This document shows, in pieces, positions 61,861 through 64,000 of a DNA stretch of 64,000 nucleotides. Source of the DNA: Hyphomicrobiales bacterium (GTDB lineage Bacteria > Pseudomonadota > Alphaproteobacteria > Rhizobiales > CAJQND01); contig JANQOW010000075.1 of NCBI GenBank assembly GCA_028285595.1, positions 107,112-171,111 on the forward strand, given 5' to 3'. A program made the translations under genes and the position numbers. The stretch's first letter is position 1, and the number at the start of each line of letters is the position of its first letter. Below the pieces are notes generated by a model. The model saw only the letters and a list, made by a program, of their open reading frames with translations, made no database searches and was not told the DNA's origin.

Positions 61861-63927
61861 TCAGGTTCCCGCCAACCGTACAAGTTCCCGCCTAAAGGGC
61901 ACCCCGTTTTGCTTCGGCGCGTCGAGTTCGCGCGCGAAACGGTGACCTTCGTAAACTGCGGCCGCGATTGTGCCCGGCGCCAGGCAATCCCCAACGCGCG
62001 ACACAGACTTTATGCCTGCTTCTTGAAGTGCATCTGTGCGTTGGGTCAGAGCCGTATACAGCGTGTCTCTAGGTTCGCGCGCTGTGACCATGACCACTGA
62101 GCCGCAGTCACGTGTCTGACGGCGGTCAGTGTACCCACAAGCAAGTTCGGCTTGCTCTGCGTCTATAGAGACCAGATTGTGAGAGCAAATGATGTGAACC
62201 CCCAACTCAATCAGTCGTGCCTGGATGCGCTCCTGTTCCATGGTGTTGTGGGTCCAATGAGAGACATCAACGGCCGGAGTCACGAGGATCACCTCATGCC
62301 CGTCTTGCCGGAGCTTCTCACACAGAACGCCGCCCATGTAGTAGTGATCATCGTCGAAGACCAACACAGGACCAACGATTGGACGACCGGCGATCACATC
62401 ATCCGGTGTGAAGCAGTTCTCCCGATCACTGCCGGCAATGGGTGCCGCGTTTTCGCGTCCGATGCCGTTCCGGGTCCATGATGCGCCCGTGGCGAGCACC
62501 ACATGGGACGCACCAAACTCCAAAATGTTCGCCTGTTCCATGCTGCTTTCCAGATAGATGTCCACATTCGGCATCTGATTGAGCTGCAGTTCGCGGTGAT
62601 CGCGCACCCGCGCCCACTCTGACAGGCCGGGAAGCCCGCTCTCTAAAGTGACCCGGCCACCCAGCTCCGGTCTCTCCTCAGCCAGGGTGACGGCGTATCC
62701 CCGTTGTCCCAAAGCGCGCGCGCATTCAAGCCCGGCCGGTCCGGCGCCGATGATCAAGATACTGTCTTCGCTGCCCCTCGATGGAATGCGTTCAGGGTGC
62801 CAGCCTTTACGCCACTCCTCGCCCATGGTCGGATTCTGAGTGCAGCGCATCGGCATCATCAGGAAGTCGCCACTGACGCATATGTTGCAACCGATGCACT
62901 CACGGATGTCGTCCAGGCGGCCTTCTTCTATTTTTTTCGGCAAGAACGGGTCTGCGATCGACGGACGCGCCGCGCCGATGAAATCCATAACGCCCCGCTT
63001 CACGAGCGAAACCATCGCATCCGGCGACGTGTATCGACCCACCCCGACGACTGGTTTGCTGGTCACCGACTTAACGAAAGAGATGTAAGGCTCCTGGTGA
63101 CCCTGCTCGCTGAACCGTGATGTTATGGAGTCATTGTGCCAGTCACTCACATTGACATCCCACAGATCAGGCATCTCGGCGAGCATCTCAACAACGTCCC
63201 TGCCCTCGCCTTCGCACGTGAGCCCGTCCTCACCGCTCATTTCGTCTACAGCGAAGCGCACAGCGACGGCACAGGTGTCCCCGACTGCATCTTTGGTGTC
63301 TTCAAGGATTTCTCGGAACAGTCTGACCCGGTTTTCAAGGCTCCCCCCATACTCGTCCGAACGGGTATTCCGCAGCCGGTTCAGAAAGTGCATCTGGATA
63401 GAAAGGTCATGGCCACAGTAGACATAAACCACATCGAACCCGGCCGTCTTCGCCCGGTGCGCAGCATCGATATACCACTTTCGAAGTGTCCTGATGTCTT
63501 CTTTGTCCATTCTGCGCGCTTGGAGCGGATCATAGCTCTCGACCGGTCTGTCAACCGGAGCCATGGGAATCTCTCGGCTGTACCGGTTCGAGGCTGCGAC
63601 CGATGCGTAGCTCAACTCGACACCGGCCAGGCTTCCGTGCTCGTGGATCTTCTCGGTCATCCGCGCAAACACGGGGATATCGGCGTCGTCCCACAAACGC
63701 CCTTCAATGCCGGGACTGTACTCAGCCGAGTGATGGATCTCGGTTTCTTCCGTGCAGACCACAGCCCAGCCACCTTCAGCCTTCACGCCCCGCATTTCAG
63801 CCATGCTCGAGGGATAGGTGCGTCCCATGCCATTGCAGTGGGGCACCTGATAAAAGCGATTCCGCGCCGTCACGGGCCCGATGCGGACCGGCTCGAACAA
63901 GATGTCGTATCGCGGATCCCGGCTCAT
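61861..63927 (-). CDS. OYE/TMADH-family flavoprotein demethylase (DgcA-like), copy 2
   Basis: A 688-residue paralogue of the next gene with the same architecture: TIM barrel with NRFYQVPHC, four cysteines for [4Fe-4S] (ECIGCNIC then RCTQNP), and the GAGPAGLE nucleotide-binding motif. It differs at the substrate pocket, with E61 and S106 where copy 1 has F61 and W106, so it should prefer a different, more polar or larger substrate. The ATG at 63925-63927 gives the same N-terminus as copy 1 (SRDPRYDILFEPV). A TTG four codons upstream is possible. It ends 37 bp before copy 1 and is probably co-transcribed with it. Confidence 0.85.
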   Translation of the reverse strand: MSRDPRYDILFEPVRIGPVTARNRFYQVPHCNGMGRTYPSSMAEMRGVKAEGGWAVVCTEETEIHHSAEYSPGIEGRLWDDADIPVFARMTEKIHEHGSLAGVELSYASVAASNRYSREIPMAPVDRPVESYDPLQARRMDKEDIRTLRKWYIDAAHRAKTAGFDVVYVYCGHDLSIQMHFLNRLRNTRSDEYGGSLENRVRLFREILEDTKDAVGDTCAVAVRFAVDEMSGEDGLTCEGEGRDVVEMLAEMPDLWDVNVSDWHNDSITSRFSEQGHQEPYISFVKSVTSKPVVGVGRYTSPDAMVSLVKRGVMDFIGAARPSIADPFLPKKIEEGRLDDIRECIGCNICVSGDFLMMPMRCTQNPTMGEEWRKGWHPERIPSRGSEDSILIIGAGPAGLECARALGQRGYAVTLAEERPELGGRVTLESGLPGLSEWARVRDHRELQLNQMPNVDIYLESSMEQANILEFGASHVVLATGASWTRNGIGRENAAPIAGSDRENCFTPDDVIAGRPIVGPVLVFDDDHYYMGGVLCEKLRQDGHEVILVTPAVDVSHWTHNTMEQERIQARLIELGVHIICSHNLVSIDAEQAELACGYTDRRQTRDCGSVVMVTAREPRDTLYTALTQRTDALQEAGIKSVSRVGDCLAPGTIAAAVYEGHRFARELDAPKQNGVPFRRELVRLAGT

Positions 63928-64000
63928 GATCGCTCGCAACTCTGATATTCTCTCTGGTGCGGAAAGTGATCCGGAAAGACCGAAGCCAGATAGGCAAAAC

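Noticed and set aside
63136..63945. Plus-strand open frame of 269 codons at the window end
   Set aside because: It lies opposite the second TMADH-like gene, whose motifs are complete. The translated text has no family character.

Overview
The window comes from an alphaproteobacterium, most likely a marine or salt-adapted member of the Hyphomicrobiales/Rhodobacterales side of the class. The reasons are a DddL-type DMSP lyase, a tamA-tamB pair, a urease operon in the order ureD-A-B-C-E-F-G, a sigma-54-type promoter in front of an ammonium transporter, and a PrtD/HlyD-type I secretion system with an RTX substrate. Base composition is moderately GC-rich throughout. I see no rRNA, tRNA, CRISPR array, insertion sequence or phage gene.

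Layout. (1) 1-2.7 kb: tail of an unknown gene, DMSP lyase dddL, then a convergent MFS transporter with its TetR-type regulator. (2) 2.8-8.9 kb: tamB and tamA, overlapping by one base. (3) 9.2-11.0 kb: a solitary B12-binding radical SAM enzyme. (4) 11.3-29.9 kb: a long minus-strand run for a surface glycan or glycolipid. Its core (15.9-24.7 kb) is eight tightly packed genes: an LptF-like permease, a double nucleotidyltransferase, GtrA, a GT2, a GDPD-like phosphodiesterase, a membrane glycosyltransferase fused to a kinase domain, a HAD phosphatase and a GT4. A GMC oxidoreductase with a Tat-signal partner lies downstream; further glycosyltransferases and a flippase-like protein lie upstream. (5) 30.2-38.1 kb: a class II aldolase, an unannotated 56-residue membrane protein, amt, and the complete urease operon. 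(6) 38.5-39.4 kb: a LysR regulator divergent from the urease genes. (7) 39.6-47.4 kb: a 1217-residue repeat protein with RTX and CHRD elements, its type I secretion ATPase and adaptor, and a PNPOx-fold protein. (8) 47.5-56.4 kb: a second glycosyltransferase group, mostly plus strand, including a GT2 that appears to have lost its DXD segment. (9) 56.5-63.9 kb: an amine oxidase, a Rieske oxygenase, a DUF1194 von Willebrand protein and two tandem OYE/TMADH-family demethylases, likely for methylated amines or betaines.

Taken together, several genes fit the use of marine osmolytes and nitrogen sources: DMSP cleavage, probable betaine or methylamine demethylation, urea hydrolysis and ammonium uptake. 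The rest builds and exports surface glycans and secretes a large repeat protein. The most novel-looking part is the eight-gene block at 15.9-24.7 kb. Kinase, nucleotidyltransferase, phosphatase, polyprenol-sugar and export functions sit together there in a combination I do not recognise as a described pathway.
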